Assembly (NCBI RefSeq): GCF_903994045.1
Contig: NZ_CAJEWD010000004.1
Coordinates: forward strand, 124,001-188,000
DNA from: Jeotgalicoccus meleagridis
Lineage (GTDB): Bacteria; Bacillota; Bacilli; Staphylococcales; Salinicoccaceae
DNA: 64,000 nucleotides
Direction of reading: 5' to 3'
Positions 47,987 through 58,182 of this stretch are shown piece after piece. The translations under genes and the position numbers were made by a program. The notes under the pieces were generated by a model. The model worked only from the letters and a program-made list of their open reading frames with translations. It had not been told where the DNA came from and did no database searches. How positions within the stretch are numbered: the stretch's first letter is position 1; every line of letters starts with the position of its first letter.

Positions 47987-48631
47987 TTAAATTCTTATCG
48001 CTCCATTTATTAGTAAATTCCTCACTAGCATTCCAAGTAAAAAGACAGCAATAAGCTGGAATGTCAGTAACAAAATAGGTTGACTCAATTCCATATGAGT
48101 TAGCGCTATAAAATATTCAAGATTTATAAAATAAATTCCAAGACCGGACACTAAGAGACATACAAAAATGCCTAGTAAGGGATGTCTGTTAAATGCGAAA
48201 TATATTATCTGTCCGATATAGTAAAATAATATGGCTGCTAACAGTCCAGTTAAGCTGTATAAGATATAATCAAATAGTGCGCCTTCCAATATTATTTGTG
48301 TCTGTTTGTCTAAAACCATATTTAGTATCCAAGCAAACAAGTGAATGATAATGATAGAGTAAATAGAAAAAAATAGGGTCGTACCTGTGCTTTCTTTAAA
48401 AAATGTACGTCTGGATTTACCGTATGACACGTGTCGTTTTAACACCATAAATGCCATAATGCCAAAGACAAGCATGCCAATGCACAATGATGAAAATTGT
48501 GCTTGATAGTATATCTCTCCCATACCGTCTAAGAGATAAATAATTGAACTGATGACAATCGTCATGAGTAGCACATATAAAAATATCCAAAGGAGATAAG
48601 ATACCATTCTTTTTTTCTTCAAATTAAGCAA
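47987..48631 (-). CDS. Membrane protein, ABC-2-like permease subunit (first)
   Basis: A 214-aa protein with six predicted helices. The coupling segment GKSRRTFFKESTGTTLFFSI resembles the second permease (GVSRKTFFKS), so the two are probably paralogous halves of an ABC-2-type channel. The start is a TTG at 48631, behind GGGAGGG, immediately after the ATPase stop codon. Its place between the ATPase and the second permease points to a Pmt/Ytr-type exporter. The substrate is not known. Confidence 0.75.
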   Translation of the reverse strand: MLNLKKKRMVSYLLWIFLYVLLMTIVISSIIYLLDGMGEIYYQAQFSSLCIGMLVFGIMAFMVLKRHVSYGKSRRTFFKESTGTTLFFSIYSIIIIHLFAWILNMVLDKQTQIILEGALFDYILYSLTGLLAAILFYYIGQIIYFAFNRHPLLGIFVCLLVSGLGIYFINLEYFIALTHMELSQPILLLTFQLIAVFLLGMLVRNLLINGAIRI

Positions 48632-49510
48632 CTAATCCCTCCCATTTTCATCATTTGTAAGGCTAATGAATAACTCTTGGAGAGCCAAACGTGAAATATC
48701 CAAGTGTTGATCTTCAGCGAACTCTAACTCTTCTGGGCCCAAATAGCCGATGACTGTATCTATTTGTAAGGCACCTAAAAACTTCACTTTGATTACATTT
48801 TTGTTAAGCGTGAAGTCCCTGACTTTCTCCGCCTTACCTGCTACTGTAAAGCCTTTTTCTAATAGCTCATTTGTCGTTTCTTGAAGCAATACTTTTCCTT
48901 CATGTATCATGATGATTTCATCAAATAGGTGTTCCATTTCAGAAATGATATGAGTAGAAAGAATAATGATTCGATTTTCTCTATCCTCTGTCTCTAGCAC
49001 TTCTTCGTAAAACAGTTCTCTAGTTGGTGCATCCATGCCGTTTGTCACTTCATCAAAAATAGTAACTTTAGATAATGAAGCAAGACCTAAAGTGGCATTA
49101 ACTGCAGCTTGCTGTCCTTGAGATAAGTCATTAAAAGATTTACTGTCATCAATTTTGAATTTCTTTAAAAGTTCATACGCATAGTCCTGATCAAAATCAT
49201 TTCTAAACATGGCATGACTTTCTACATACTCTTTTACTTGATCCGTCTCTGTTGATGCTTCTTTTGTATTGTAGATAAAATTAACATGCTGCATCATTTC
49301 ATCGTTTTCATAAATCGTTTTACCATCTAAAGTGATACTACCTTGGTCCACTTTACGATATGATGCAATCAAGGAAATTAAAGTCGTCTTTCCTGCCCCG
49401 TTTCGACCCAAGAGACCATATATTTTTCCTGGTGTAAAATTCGCATTGATATCACTTAAAATTTCTTCGTTTTTAATCGTTACACTAACCTTATCGATAT
49501 TTAAATTCAC
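48632..49510 (-). CDS. ABC transporter ATP-binding protein (YtrB/PmtA-like)
   Basis: 292 aa. Walker A GLLGRNGAGKTT (about 33-44), signature DLSQGQQAAVNATLGLASL (about 130-148; LSQGQ in place of LSGGQ), Walker B VTIFDEVTNGMDAP and the switch His in LSTHIISEME are visible. The C-terminal tail has an extra 60-residue region typical of BcrA/YtrB-like ATPases. GTG at 49510 is the start and overlaps the GntR stop by one base. It forms an operon with GntR and two permeases. Family examples export antibacterial peptides or phenol-soluble modulins. Confidence 0.88.
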   Translation of the reverse strand: MNLNIDKVSVTIKNEEILSDINANFTPGKIYGLLGRNGAGKTTLISLIASYRKVDQGSITLDGKTIYENDEMMQHVNFIYNTKEASTETDQVKEYVESHAMFRNDFDQDYAYELLKKFKIDDSKSFNDLSQGQQAAVNATLGLASLSKVTIFDEVTNGMDAPTRELFYEEVLETEDRENRIIILSTHIISEMEHLFDEIIMIHEGKVLLQETTNELLEKGFTVAGKAEKVRDFTLNKNVIKVKFLGALQIDTVIGYLGPEELEFAEDQHLDISRLALQELFISLTNDENGRD

Positions 49511-49878
49511 TATTGATCACCTCTATTATTAATTAGTTGCTGGATATCTTCTTTCGTTAACTCTAATTTCTCCGCTTCATCCAACATTGGTTTTAAGTAA
49601 TCCTCTACAAATTCTTCTCGTCTTACTTTCAACAGTTTTTCTCTCGCACCTTCTTCAACAAACATACCCACACCCCGCTTTTTATAGAGTATTCCGTCTT
49701 CAACTAATTGAGTCACACCTTTAGACACTGTGATGTGGTTGACTTTGAAGTAGGTTACTATTTCGTTGGTGGATGGAATTTTGTCATGCGTTTCTATAGT
49801 CTCATCTATAATCTGATCGGCTAACCAATCTTTAATTTGAACATAGATTGGTTTTTTATCGTTCAACAAATTCGCCAA
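49510..49878 (-). CDS. YtrA-type GntR regulator
   Basis: 122 aa from TTG 49878, behind GGGGGGA with proper spacing (an in-frame ATG at 49896 lacks a good ribosome site). The winged helix is PIYVQIKDWLADQIIDETIETHDKIPSTNEIVTYFKVNHITVSKGVTQLVEDGILYKKRGVGMFV; it is followed by a short helical dimerisation tail of about 40 residues, as in the YtrA/PmtR subfamily. Such regulators repress the ABC transporter genes that follow them and are lifted by cell-wall or membrane-active compounds. The palindrome at 49918-49939 is the expected operator. Confidence 0.88.
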   Translation of the reverse strand: MANLLNDKKPIYVQIKDWLADQIIDETIETHDKIPSTNEIVTYFKVNHITVSKGVTQLVEDGILYKKRGVGMFVEEGAREKLLKVRREEFVEDYLKPMLDEAEKLELTKEDIQQLINNRGDQ

Positions 49879-49917
49879 ATGCTTTCCCCCCATCACTTGA
49901 TGATAATAAGTGCACTG

Positions 49918-49939
49918 GTTATATACTGATGTATATAAC
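49918..49939. promoter_or_regulatory. Perfect inverted repeat, probable YtrA-type operator
   Basis: GTTATATAC, TGAT, GTATATAAC: 9-bp arms with a 4-bp spacer, 40 bp before the GntR start. Position and symmetry fit a self-regulated operator. Confidence 0.65.
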
Positions 49940-49993
49940 TATATATCCTGTATAGGTGTTTGTAAACCCATTTAAGAAAATTTGTAAGAAAAA

Positions 49994-50025
49994 AGAGTCA
50001 AAATCTCAAATGAGATTTTGACTCT
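49994..50025 (-). terminator. Terminator after DUF423
   Basis: Perfect 15-bp stem AGAGTCAAAATCTCA / TGAGATTTTGACTCT with a two-base loop and TTTTTC on the minus strand. Confidence 0.85.
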
Positions 50026-50046
50026 AGATAATAGGTTTTTATTAAA

Positions 50047-50412
50047 TTAAACTTTTGCGATTCCAATGATAACAAGTAACCAGCTGACGATAAACATCAC
50101 TCCGCCAATTGGTGTAATTGCACCGAGTATTGAAATACCTGTAAATGCTAAAATCATCAATGAACCAGTAAAGAAAATAATACCGATTAACATCAACCAG
50201 CCTGCTGCTGCAAGGAATGGTGCGCCTGTGACTTGAATAAGAATACCAATCGCGATTAGACCAAGTGCATGATAGAACTGATATCTTACTGCAGTCTCCC
50301 AAATTTCTAAATAATGTGCAGATAATTGACCTTCAAGCGCATGTGCACCAAATGCACCACATGCAACTGCAATCAAGGCATTAATTGCACCGAGAATGAC
50401 GAAAAGTTTCAT
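50047..50412 (-). CDS. DUF423 family membrane protein (YwdK-like)
   Basis: 121 aa with four helices: VILGAINALIAVACGAFGAHALEGQLSA at the start, then YQFYHALGLIAIGILI, and the family's GWLMLIGIIFFTGSLMILAFTG with ITPIGGVMFIVSWLLVI. The family is widely conserved and of unknown role. It is in the leftward cluster with ung, as in Bacillus (ywdG-ywdI-ywdJ-ywdK). The start is ATG at 50412 behind AAAGGGAAAT. Confidence 0.88.
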   Translation of the reverse strand: MKLFVILGAINALIAVACGAFGAHALEGQLSAHYLEIWETAVRYQFYHALGLIAIGILIQVTGAPFLAAAGWLMLIGIIFFTGSLMILAFTGISILGAITPIGGVMFIVSWLLVIIGIAKV

Positions 50413-50427
50413 AGTAATTTCCCTTTC

Positions 50428-50700
50428 TTATATGGCTTTTCTATTTTTATAATATATCATGCCTAAGGATGTCATATAGATAATCAAACTAAACACCAAT
50501 AACCATCCACTGACTAAAAGTAAAGACGCACCTTCCGTATATATGAGTCCACTAAGAACGATCGCTAGTGAAATCCATCTAATATAGGTCACATTTTTTG
50601 ACCAAGCTTTTTCATATCTCTCAGAAATACGTTCTTTGTACGGTTTCAAGATGAAAGTAAGTAGATAAGCTAAAATACCTATAATTAAAAAAGCGAGCAT
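50428..50700 (-). CDS. Small membrane protein, 90 aa
   Basis: Three hydrophobic segments: LAFLIIGILAYLLTFIL at the start, YIRWISLAIVLSGLIY and LLLVSGWLLVFSLIIYMTSLGMIYY. A charged stretch (KPYKERISERYEKAWSKN) follows the first. I do not recognise a named family. The gene lies between the YwdI-like gene and DUF423 in the ung cluster, with short gaps. Confidence 0.7.
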   Translation of the reverse strand: MLAFLIIGILAYLLTFILKPYKERISERYEKAWSKNVTYIRWISLAIVLSGLIYTEGASLLLVSGWLLVFSLIIYMTSLGMIYYKNRKAI

Positions 50701-50712
50701 TGTTTTTCCTCT

Positions 50713-50946
50713 CTAGAAGTCAAATATATCTTGGCCAAGTCCACCTGTTCTATCTGGTTCTTGTAAATTCACCAAGGGAGTTGACTCTTCTTTTACTAAA
50801 GTTTTTTGGACTCCTTTATGTCCTTCTTCATCATTTTCTATGACAGCCAAGAGTCTTTGCATTGCGTATATATGCTTATCTGGATCCGTTCCGTATTCTA
50901 ATAAGTCGAGTTCTTTTCTTAATTCTGAAATAATTTTATCGTTCAT
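50713..50946 (-). CDS. YwdI family protein (DUF5327)
   Basis: 77 aa: KIISELRKELDLLEYGTDPDKHIYAMQRLLAVIEND, then a variable middle and a GGLGQDIFDF end. The helical N-terminus is that of the Bacillus YwdI family (unknown function), and the gene follows ung with a one-base overlap (ATG at 50946), as expected. Confidence 0.78.
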   Translation of the reverse strand: MNDKIISELRKELDLLEYGTDPDKHIYAMQRLLAVIENDEEGHKGVQKTLVKEESTPLVNLQEPDRTGGLGQDIFDF

Positions 50947-51605
50947 TATTTCTCACTCCAATCGATTGGACGAATACCTTTAGATTCTAGGTATTGATTA
51001 GTCTCTGTAAAAGGTTTTGAGCCGAAAAATCCTCGGTAAGCACTTAAAGGACTTGGGTGCACTGACGTGATGATATGATGTTTACTCGTATCGATTAATT
51101 TAATTTTTGCTTGTGCTGGTTTTCCCCACAGGATAAACACCACATGTTCTAACTCTTCGGATATAGTTTTAATGATATCATCTGTGAATATTTCCCAACC
51201 TAGTCCTCTATGTGAGTTTGCTTGTCCTTTATCGACAGAAAGAACTGTGTTTAAAAGTAAGACACCTTCTTGTGCCCAGTCTTTTAGACTACCTGATTTT
51301 CTGACGTTACCTGTATCACTCTCAAGTTCTTTATATATATTTCTTAAAGATGGTGGCAATTTCACCCCATCATTGACAGAAAAAGCTAAGCCATGCGCTT
51401 GGTTTTCTCCATGGTAAGGATCTTGTCCTAAAATAACAACTTTGATTTCTTTAAAGGGTGTCAGTTCAAATGCAGTGTATAGTTCTTCTCTTGGTGGATA
51501 AGCTTCACCATTTTGATATCTATCTTCTAAAGTTTCTTGTAACTTTTTAAAATCATGTCTCTCTTTAATATCTGAAAATACATGATGCCACGTTAAGTCT
51601 TCCAT
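50946..51605 (-). CDS. ung: Uracil-DNA glycosylase (family 1)
   Basis: 219 aa. It removes uracil from DNA as the first step of base excision repair. The catalytic water-activating motif is [18 protein letters not shown] (about 61-78, Asp and the uracil-stacking residues), [21 protein letters not shown] follows, and [14 protein letters not shown] (about 185-198) holds the DNA-intercalation loop and catalytic His. The start is ATG at 51605. It heads the leftward ung-ywdI cluster. Confidence 0.97.
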   Translation of the reverse strand: MEDLTWHHVFSDIKERHDFKKLQETLEDRYQNGEAYPPREELYTAFELTPFKEIKVVILGQDPYHGENQAHGLAFSVNDGVKLPPSLRNIYKELESDTGNVRKSGSLKDWAQEGVLLLNTVLSVDKGQANSHRGLGWEIFTDDIIKTISEELEHVVFILWGKPAQAKIKLIDTSKHHIITSVHPSPLSAYRGFFGSKPFTETNQYLESKGIRPIDWSEK

Positions 51606-51726
51606 AAACGAAAACCACCTTCCAACTTATGGCCATTATAACATCGACATAAGCAATGCTCTAGAATTACACTACATATTATAGTAGAATAACAATATCT
51701 ATGTAAGAGAACTAGGGGGAAAATTT

Positions 51727-52560
51727 ATGGCTTTAGCAAAAACATTAACAATTGCGGGTACCGATGTGAGTGGCGGTGCTGGAATTGCAGCAGATTTAAA
51801 AACATTTCAGGAACATGAGACATATGGTTATAGTGTCTTGACCACTGTTGTTTCAATGGATCCAAACACATGGTCTCACCGCGTGAGCCCGATTCCGGTT
51901 GCAGACGTTAAAAATCAACTGGAAACAGCTTTATCGCTAAATCCAGATGTCATAAAAACAGGTATGCTTCCTTCTGAAGAAGTTGTAGAACTTTCAAAAG
52001 AAGCATTTCTAAATTCAAATGCTAAACACTTCGTTGTTGACCCTGTTATGGTATGTAAAGGTGATGATGAGGTCTTAAATCCCGGTCTGGTAGAATCAAT
52101 GATCGAAAACTTAATACCGAATGCTACTGTCGTTACACCTAATCTTGTAGAAGCTGGTCATCTAGCTGGTATTAAAACACCACGCACACTTGAAGAAATT
52201 AAAGAAGCAGCTCGTTTAATCCATCAAAAAGGTGCTAACAACGTGGTTGTTAAAGGTGGTACAGGAATCGAAGGGGATAATGCAATTGATGTCTTTTACG
52301 ACGGTCAAGAAATGCATTTGTTAGAATCACCAAAATTCGATTCATCATATAATCACGGCGCGGGTTGTACTTTTGCAGCAGCAACAGCTGCCAACCTTGC
52401 AAATGGCAAATCTCCATTAGAAGCTGTACAAGATGCTAAAGCATTCGTTACTTCTGCTATTAAGAACGGTTGGAAGATGAACGAACATGTTGGCGTTGTC
52501 AGACACGGTGCATACAACTCTGTTGAGAAAATTGAAGTTCTCGACAAAGTATTGAACTAA
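51727..52560 (+). CDS. pdxK: Pyridoxal kinase / hydroxymethylpyrimidine kinase-like (PdxK/ThiD family)
   Basis: 277 aa, ribokinase fold. LTIAGTDVSGGAGIAADLKTFQEHETYGYSVLTTVV is the substrate-binding opening; FVVDPVMVCKGDDEVL, NATVVTPNLVEAGHLAG and NHGAGCTFAAATAANLANGKSP (about 207-228; anion hole and catalytic Asp region with Cys) complete it. Bacillus has both ThiD and the PdxK-type relative; position next to ung suggests the PdxK type, phosphorylating pyridoxal. Without a structure-based comparison the substrate is not certain. The start is ATG at 51727 behind TAGGGGGAAAA. Confidence 0.85.
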   Translation: MALAKTLTIAGTDVSGGAGIAADLKTFQEHETYGYSVLTTVVSMDPNTWSHRVSPIPVADVKNQLETALSLNPDVIKTGMLPSEEVVELSKEAFLNSNAKHFVVDPVMVCKGDDEVLNPGLVESMIENLIPNATVVTPNLVEAGHLAGIKTPRTLEEIKEAARLIHQKGANNVVVKGGTGIEGDNAIDVFYDGQEMHLLESPKFDSSYNHGAGCTFAAATAANLANGKSPLEAVQDAKAFVTSAIKNGWKMNEHVGVVRHGAYNSVEKIEVLDKVLN

Positions 52561-52574
52561 TTAAGAACTAATTG

Positions 52575-52598
52575 AAAGAGATAGCTTGCTATCTCTTT
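52575..52598 (+). terminator. Terminator of pdxK
   Basis: AAAGAGATAGC / GCTATCTCTTT with a two-base loop, followed by TTAATTC. Confidence 0.8.
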
Positions 52599-52634
52599 TT
52601 AATTCTATTATTAAAATTTAGGAGTTTTCTATAC

Positions 52635-53003
52635 ATGGAAATGAAGAAGATTGTTAAAAGCGAGGTACAAGAAATACTAAGCAGCTACGAAAATACACCT
52701 GTCTTCTTACACGTTGAAATCACAAGTGGTATGTATGCAAACCACCTGGATCAAAGCATATTTAATGCAGGTACTTTCTTACGTAATATCCAAGTTGAAT
52801 ATATTCAAGGGACAATCCGAGGCGGTAACCGTTCAAAAGAACACCGTGTCGGTTTAAAATTGAATAATGGAGGTTGGATTTACGTTTTAGGCCTTACCCA
52901 TTATGTCGTTAATGAAGATGGGGAGTTTATCATGCACGGAATTAATGCTGAAGGTAAACTTGCATCTGCACTTGAAATTTCAACTAAACCATTCACAAAA
53001 TAG
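52635..53003 (+). CDS. yojF: YojF family protein (DUF1806)
   Basis: About 122 aa from ATG 52635, behind TAGGAG; the longer frame starting at 52572 has no ribosome site and begins in the terminator. It contains LHVEITSGMYANHLDQSIFNAGTFLRNI and GGNRSKEHRVGLKLNNGGWIYVLGLTHYVVNEDGEFIM, as in YojF of Bacillus. YojF is paired with the bacillithiol deacetylase gene bshB2, here 11 bp downstream. The role is unknown but presumed to support bacillithiol biosynthesis. Confidence 0.85.
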   Translation: MEMKKIVKSEVQEILSSYENTPVFLHVEITSGMYANHLDQSIFNAGTFLRNIQVEYIQGTIRGGNRSKEHRVGLKLNNGGWIYVLGLTHYVVNEDGEFIMHGINAEGKLASALEISTKPFTK

Positions 53004-53014
53004 GAGGCAAACAA

Positions 53015-53689
53015 ATGGATTTTTCAAATGAGAATCACGTGCTTGTCGTCTTTCCACACCCAGATGACGAAGCCTTTGGTGTCAGTGGCACGATTATGAA
53101 ATATGTTGATGCAGGGGTGCCTGTCACTTACGCTTGTTTAACCTTCGGTGATATGGGACGTAACTTAGGCTATCCTCCATTTGCAACGAGAGAATCACTG
53201 CATACAGTTAGGAAAAAAGAAGTTGAAGAGTCTGCATTAATTATGGGTGTTACAGATTTAAGGCTTCTAGGCTTTAGAGATAAAACGCTCGAATTCGAAG
53301 AACATGGCAAATTAAAAGGTGTAATCGAGGACATGATTAGTGAACTCTCACCATCAAGAATTATCACTTTCTATCCTGGTTATTCAGTGCATCCAGATCA
53401 CGAAGCAACAGCAGATGCTGTAATAGACGCCTTAAAAGATATGCCAAAAGACAAACGCCCCAAATTACAGTTAGTCGCTTTTGATAACCGTACATTTGAT
53501 GACCTTGGTCAACCCGATATCGTTATCGATATCGAAGGTTATACCGAACGTAAAATGAAGGTCATGGCTGCACATCGATCACAAACAGGCAAACTGTTAG
53601 AAGATCTCGCTTCAGACACACATGAAGGTGACGAAGCACGTACAAGATGGATGCAGTACGAGAACTTTTACAGTTATGATATAGAATAA
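53015..53689 (+). CDS. bshB2: Bacillithiol biosynthesis deacetylase BshB2
   Basis: 224 aa, a LmbE-like (PIG-L) deacetylase. The zinc motif [13 protein letters not shown] (about 15-27, the H-P-D-D-E start) and the later His in [18 protein letters not shown] (about 127-144) are present. It removes acetyl from N-acetylglucosaminyl-malate during bacillithiol synthesis. The start is ATG at 53015 behind AGGAGG. It follows yojF and precedes folE2, all rightward. Confidence 0.9.
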   Translation: MDFSNENHVLVVFPHPDDEAFGVSGTIMKYVDAGVPVTYACLTFGDMGRNLGYPPFATRESLHTVRKKEVEESALIMGVTDLRLLGFRDKTLEFEEHGKLKGVIEDMISELSPSRIITFYPGYSVHPDHEATADAVIDALKDMPKDKRPKLQLVAFDNRTFDDLGQPDIVIDIEGYTERKMKVMAAHRSQTGKLLEDLASDTHEGDEARTRWMQYENFYSYDIE

Positions 53690-53700
53690 GGAGCATTGTT

Positions 53701-54579
53701 ATGGAAGAATTTGACTTGACGACGCGAGAAGGTCGTTTTAAACACTTTGGTTCAGTGGATCCAATCGAAGGAACTAAACCAAAGAATAAAGAAGATATGG
53801 CAGACTTACAAAACTCACGTAAGGACTTCCTGTTTGAAGTGGACTCAGTTGGAATCAATAACTTAAATTACCCTGTCGTTATTGGTGACTTTCAATCAGT
53901 AGGAAACTTCGAACTTGCCACAAGCTTAAGAAAAGATGAAAAAGGAATCAACATGAGCCGTCTCATCGAATCACTAGAAACGGTGAATCACTCAGGTGTT
54001 CCTTTAAACTTTGAAACTTTAGAACAGTTATTAAAACATTTACGCGAACGCATGAAACAAGACAATGCAAAACTGACAGTTTCGGGTAAATGGTTCTTCA
54101 ATAAGCCATCTCCTGGTACTAATATTGACGCCCTTGCACATGCGGATGTTATTTACTCAGCGAGTCACAATGGTGATAAATTCACTCGTAAACAGTTCGG
54201 TATGACTGCACAAGTAACAACACTGTGCCCTTGCTCTAAAGAAATCTCTGAGTATAGCGCACACAACCAACGCGGTAATGTTAAAGTGATGATCGATATT
54301 GATGATTCTGTAGAATTACCAAGCACTTATAAAGAAGATCTATATGAAATTCTAGAAATTAATGCTTCAAGTCAACTTTACCCCATTTTAAAACGTACTG
54401 ACGAGAAAATGGTGACAGAGCGCGCTTATGAGAACCCTCGTTTTGTTGAAGACCTCATTCGCTTAGTTGCTTATGATTTAGTCGAACTCCCATGGGTGAA
54501 AGGCTTTGAATTAGAGTGTCGTAATGAAGAAAGTATTCACCAACATGATGCATTTTCAAGATTAAAATACCAGAAATAA
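53701..54579 (+). CDS. folE2: GTP cyclohydrolase FolE2 (type IB)
   Basis: 292 aa, the zinc-independent GTP cyclohydrolase IB that begins folate synthesis. It has DFDNLNYPVV-type [40 protein letters not shown], and the active-site Cys in [22 protein letters not shown] (about residues 176-197). It can use manganese or other metals and often replaces FolE under zinc limitation. It is third in the yojF-bshB2-folE2 operon. The start is ATG at 53701 behind AAGGAGC. Confidence 0.93.
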   Translation: MEEFDLTTREGRFKHFGSVDPIEGTKPKNKEDMADLQNSRKDFLFEVDSVGINNLNYPVVIGDFQSVGNFELATSLRKDEKGINMSRLIESLETVNHSGVPLNFETLEQLLKHLRERMKQDNAKLTVSGKWFFNKPSPGTNIDALAHADVIYSASHNGDKFTRKQFGMTAQVTTLCPCSKEISEYSAHNQRGNVKVMIDIDDSVELPSTYKEDLYEILEINASSQLYPILKRTDEKMVTERAYENPRFVEDLIRLVAYDLVELPWVKGFELECRNEESIHQHDAFSRLKYQK

Positions 54580-54589
54580 AAACAAAATA

Positions 54590-54638
54590 AAGCGCAGCCC
54601 TTCCAAGCTATCACATAGAAATTGGAAGGGCTGCGCTT
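54590..54638. terminator. Bidirectional terminator between folE2 and tadA
   Basis: Perfect 17-bp stem, AAGCGCAGCCCTTCCAA pairing with TTGGAAGGGCTGCGCTT, with a 15-base loop and T-rich flanks, between convergent genes. Confidence 0.85.
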
Positions 54639-54648
54639 ATTTTTTATG

Positions 54649-55816
<1,168 letters not shown>

Positions 55817-55854
55817 CCGTTACCCTCCATGACTAGATAGGACCACTGTCCTAT

Positions 55855-56799
55855 CTAGAGTTTTTTCTTAATCGCTTCTATCATTGTATCTGTCATTTTA
55901 TCTAAATCAAATTTTGCATCAAAGCCCCACTGACGCTTAGCTTCACTGGCATCGATGCTATTTGGCCAATTTTCTGCAATTCCTTGACGAACTGGATCAA
56001 CATCATAAGTCAACTCAAATTCCGGATAGTGACGACGAATAGATTCCGCAACCATTTCTGGATCGAAGCTCATCTTGGTAACATTAAAGGCATTTCTATC
56101 TTCTAGTTTACTAGCATCTGCCTCCATTAGGTCAATAATTGCCTGGATTGCATCATCCATGTACATCATGTCCATGAATGTTCCCTTATCGATGAAGGAT
56201 GCGTATTTACCATTTTTAACAGCCTCAAAGAAAATTTCAACTGCATAATCTGTCGTACCTCCACCTGGTTCTCTAACGTGTGAAATTAGGCCAGGAAAAC
56301 GTACACCTCTTGTATCTACTCCAAATTTTTCAAAGTAGTAGTTACATAATAATTCTCCTGATACTTTGTTCACCCCATACATTGTCACAGGACGCTGTAT
56401 AGTAGTTTGAGGTGTATTATCTTTTGGTGTAGAAGGTCCAAAAGATCCAATGGAACTTGGTGTGAAAAATTGCAAGTTCAAAGTACGTGCAGTTTCTAAA
56501 GCATTAACGAGACCTCCCATATTGATGTTCCAAGCAAGCTGTGGATCTTTCTCACAAGTTGCACTTAATAAAGCTGCTAAGTGCATCATGGTATCTCCAT
56601 TAAATTCTTTACAGATACGTACCATTTCTTCGTAATCCGTCACATCTAATATTTCAAAAGGTTTACCCTCAAGTGGTGAATCTACCGGTTCTTTGATATC
56701 TGTTGGAAGCACATTGTCTTCTCCATAGAGTTCTCTTAATTTAAGTGTTAATTCAGTTCCAATTTGGCCAAGAGCCCCTGTTACTATAATACGTTTCAT
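55855..56799 (-). CDS. tdh: SDR-type L-threonine 3-dehydrogenase
   Basis: About 314 aa from ATG 56799 (AAGGGGAAAGAC is the ribosome site; a longer frame begins 45 bp upstream). It is an extended short-chain dehydrogenase: [18 protein letters not shown] is the NAD-binding start, [20 protein letters not shown] has the catalytic Tyr/Lys, and [27 protein letters not shown] and [12 protein letters not shown] are typical. This SDR branch oxidises L-threonine to 2-amino-3-ketobutyrate. The gene is next to kbl, the enzyme that takes that product, in one leftward operon. Confidence 0.9.
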   Translation of the reverse strand: MKRIIVTGALGQIGTELTLKLRELYGEDNVLPTDIKEPVDSPLEGKPFEILDVTDYEEMVRICKEFNGDTMMHLAALLSATCEKDPQLAWNINMGGLVNALETARTLNLQFFTPSSIGSFGPSTPKDNTPQTTIQRPVTMYGVNKVSGELLCNYYFEKFGVDTRGVRFPGLISHVREPGGGTTDYAVEIFFEAVKNGKYASFIDKGTFMDMMYMDDAIQAIIDLMEADASKLEDRNAFNVTKMSFDPEMVAESIRRHYPEFELTYDVDPVRQGIAENWPNSIDASEAKRQWGFDAKFDLDKMTDTMIEAIKKKL

Positions 56800-56830
56800 T
56801 GTCTTTCCCCTTAATTTCCGTAAATTTAGT

Positions 56831-58021
56831 TTATTTAATGACACCTAGTTCACGGCCAACTTTACCGTAAATTTCTAAGGCTCTATCAAGCATTTCTTTA
56901 GTATGAGCAGCAGTTGGCATGTTTCTCACGCGCCCTGTTCCTCTAGGTACTGTTGGGAAGACGATAGATTTAGCGTATACGCCCTCTTCTTTAAGTCGTT
57001 TAGAAAATTCTTGTGCCTTTTTCTCATCCCCGATAATACAAGGCGTAATAGGCGTTTCTGAATTACCAATGTCAAAACCTAAATCTTTAAGTCCTTTTTT
57101 CAGGTAATCTCCATTTTCCCATAATTTATCGTGTAATTCTGTTGATGCCATCAACATTTTAACTGCTTCATTAATCGCTTTAGTGTCTCCTGGCGTTAGA
57201 GAAGTTGAGAATAAGAATGGACGTGCTGCAACTTTCAAGTAGTCAATTAAATCTTGTGAACCTGCAACGTATCCACCGACAACACCAATTGCTTTAGATA
57301 GTGTTCCCATCTGTAAATCAATTTCTTTTTCAAGTCCGAAATGCTTAACTGTTCCAGCACCATTCCCCATTACACCAGAACCATGTGCATCATCGACATA
57401 AGTGATAAGATCAAACTCTTTGGCAATCTCAACTATTTCAGGAAGTTTTGCAACATCTCCGTCCATTGAGAATACACCGTCAGTAATATACATCACTTTC
57501 TTATAGAGACCTGATTCAACAGCTTCTTTTGCCTTAGCTCTTAAATCGTCCATATCCGAGTGATTAACACGGATGATTTTAGCACGAGATAAACGGCAAC
57601 CATCAATAATAGATGCATGGTTTAACTCATCTGATAAAATAGCATCTTCTTTATTCATCACAGCTTGAATTGCTGCCATATTACAGTTAAATCCTGACTG
57701 GAAAGCAACAGCTGCTTCTGTACCTTTAAATTCAGCTAAAGTATTTTCTAGCTCAACATGTAAATCAAGCGTTCCGTTAATTGTACGTACAGCACCTGCA
57801 CCAACACCATGAGTTTTTATCGCCGAAATAGCTGCTTCTTTTAGCTCTTCATTCGTCGCTAGACCTAGATAGTTGTTAGAAGATAAGTTAATCAATGTTT
57901 GTCCGTCAATCTTAATTTCTGGACCGTTAGCACCTTCCACCGTATCAATAACATTATAGAGACCGTTATCCTTTAAATAGTTCAAGTTTTCTGTTAAATA
58001 CTGTTCTAATTTTAATGACAT
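56831..58021 (-). CDS. kbl: Glycine C-acetyltransferase (2-amino-3-ketobutyrate CoA ligase)
   Basis: 396 aa, a class II PLP enzyme of the alpha-oxoamine synthase family that splits 2-amino-3-ketobutyrate with CoA into glycine and acetyl-CoA. It has [56 protein letters not shown] (the PLP Asp) and [14 protein letters not shown] (the Lys Schiff base). It opens the kbl-tdh operon. The start is ATG at 58021 behind AGGAGGGGACG. A cre-like site lies near its promoter (58054-58067). Confidence 0.93.
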   Translation of the reverse strand: MSLKLEQYLTENLNYLKDNGLYNVIDTVEGANGPEIKIDGQTLINLSSNNYLGLATNEELKEAAISAIKTHGVGAGAVRTINGTLDLHVELENTLAEFKGTEAAVAFQSGFNCNMAAIQAVMNKEDAILSDELNHASIIDGCRLSRAKIIRVNHSDMDDLRAKAKEAVESGLYKKVMYITDGVFSMDGDVAKLPEIVEIAKEFDLITYVDDAHGSGVMGNGAGTVKHFGLEKEIDLQMGTLSKAIGVVGGYVAGSQDLIDYLKVAARPFLFSTSLTPGDTKAINEAVKMLMASTELHDKLWENGDYLKKGLKDLGFDIGNSETPITPCIIGDEKKAQEFSKRLKEEGVYAKSIVFPTVPRGTGRVRNMPTAAHTKEMLDRALEIYGKVGRELGVIK

Positions 58022-58042
58022 TTACGTCCCCTCCTTACTTGT

Positions 58043-58067
58043 ATTCTAGCATATTTAAGCGTTTTCC
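58043..58067 (-). promoter_or_regulatory. kbl promoter with overlapping cre-like site
   Basis: On the minus strand TGCTAGAAT (58043-58051) is an extended -10 element. Directly upstream, GGAAAACGCTTAAA (58054-58067) is a cre-like sequence with 12 of 14 matches. It lies between the presumed -35 and -10, where CcpA would repress threonine degradation. Confidence 0.5.
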
Positions 58068-58122
58068 TTTAGCGATAGCTCAATATTTATATAGTCCTAA
58101 TTTTCTAATTTTTGAAGTCAAT

Positions 58123-58152
58123 TTGTTTAAATATGGTTGATGTTCTGATAAT
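58123..58152 (+). promoter_or_regulatory. Possible promoter of the M20 triplet
   Basis: TTGTTT at 58123-58128 and GATAAT at 58147-58152, 18 bp apart. It lies about 30 bp before the first M20 start codon, which has the ribosome site TGGAGG. Confidence 0.4.
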
Positions 58153-58182
58153 ATTAATTAAAAACAATATGGAGGTAAAACC

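Noticed and set aside
53562-53858. 98-codon antisense frame spanning the bshB2 and folE2 junction
   Set aside because: No ribosome site and no promoter; overlaps two real genes.
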